A DNA stretch of 11,500 nt from Betaproteobacteria bacterium UBA5582. GTDB lineage: Bacteria; Pseudomonadota; Gammaproteobacteria; Burkholderiales; Rhodocyclaceae. Positions 11,125 to 11,500 of the stretch are shown piece after piece. The notes beneath the pieces were generated by a model. That model was not told the DNA's origin. It did no database searches and worked only from the letters and a program-made list of their open reading frames with translations. The translations under genes were made by a program, and so were the position numbers. The stretch spans positions 1-11,500 of the forward strand of contig DILW01000001.1 in assembly GCA_002425245.1 (NCBI GenBank), given 5' to 3'. Every line of letters starts with the position of its first letter. The stretch's first letter is position 1.

Positions 11125-11500
11125 GTCGCCGGTCGCCGCCACAATGGCCACAGCCCGAGCAGGCCAAGCAGCGGCCCGGGCAACAGCAGCCAGGCAATCT
11201 CCCCGCCCCAGTCGCCGACCCAGCGGGTACCGAGCTGGATCGACAACATGGTGATGGCAAAACCGATGGCGTTCTGGAAAGCCAGCGCACTGCCGACAAT
11301 TTCCGGCGGACAGGCACGCGCCGACAAGGCCGAGAAGTGCGGTGAATCGGCAACCACGCAAAAACCCCAGGCCAGCAGCAGGACCAGGGCCAGCCCGGCT
11401 GGCCCGCCGGCCGTCAGCGGAAACAGCCCACAGCACAGGGCGGAGCCCGCCAGCGCACAGGCCGCGACGCGGCCCCTGCCGATGCGCCGGCTCCAGTAAC
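11121..11500 (-). CDS. MFS transporter, C-terminal fragment (cut by window edge)
   Basis: An open frame enters from the right edge on the minus strand and ends at the TAG at 11123-11121, giving 125 visible residues with no stop inside. It starts with WSRRIGRGRVAA, the basic loop after a membrane helix that is typical of the major facilitator family. Hydrophobic helices separated by short loops follow: LALVLLLAWGFCVVADSPHFSAL, then PPEIVGSALAFQNAIGFAITMLS, then IAWLLLPGPLLGLLGLWPLW, ending in a short basic tail. This looks like the last three or four helices of a 12-helix inner-membrane carrier. The substrate cannot be told from this part. A GTG inside the fragment (11357) is not the start, because the frame stays open and membrane-like upstream of it. 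Confidence 0.85.
   Translation of the reverse strand, partial: YWSRRIGRGRVAACALAGSALCCGLFPLTAGGPAGLALVLLLAWGFCVVADSPHFSALSARACPPEIVGSALAFQNAIGFAITMLSIQLGTRWVGDWGGEIAWLLLPGPLLGLLGLWPLWRRPAT

Overview
The window is GC-rich, gene-dense DNA with strong third-position GC bias. It looks like a chromosomal segment of a betaproteobacterium, most likely Rhodocyclaceae-like (Dechloromonas/Azonexus type). That placement rests on protein style and gene content only; there is no rRNA marker and no database search was possible. I see no tRNA, rRNA, insertion sequence, CRISPR array, integrase or phage gene.

Layout. (1) 1-857, minus: a GcvA-type LysR regulator that runs off the left edge. (2) 858-1086: a divergent control region with two overlapping promoter-like elements, a possible LysR box, and a structured leader that carries a textbook intrinsic terminator only 25 bases before the next start codon. 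(3) 1087-2658, plus: an acetyl-CoA hydrolase/transferase-family enzyme close to the succinyl-CoA:acetate CoA-transferases, followed by a strong terminator. (4) 2721-2756: a near-perfect 15-bp inverted repeat just before the next gene. (5) 2761-3633 and 3636-6680, plus: a PhnD-like periplasmic binding protein and, two bases later, a membrane hybrid histidine kinase (sensor region, PAS, kinase core, degenerate receiver, receiver). (6) 6672-10769, minus: a very large soluble hybrid kinase (four CBS domains, PAS, PAS, GAF, PAS, kinase core, receiver, Hpt), converging on the previous gene with a 9-base overlap. (7) 10894-11124, plus: a small VF530/DUF2132-family protein. (8) 11121-11500, minus: the C-terminal end of an MFS transporter that runs off the right edge.

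How the genes may work together. The LysR gene and the CoA-transferase are a divergent regulator-target style pair. The middle 8 kb is a signalling island. A secreted binding protein without any ABC permease or ATPase is tightly coupled to a membrane kinase, so it is more likely a ligand-presenting sensor subunit than a transport component. That kinase ends in a receiver and has no Hpt domain. The convergent soluble kinase has an Hpt domain plus CBS domains suited to sensing adenine nucleotides. No DNA-binding or enzymatic response regulator is visible, so the output must be encoded elsewhere. Cross-talk between the two kinases is an inference, not something the sequence proves.
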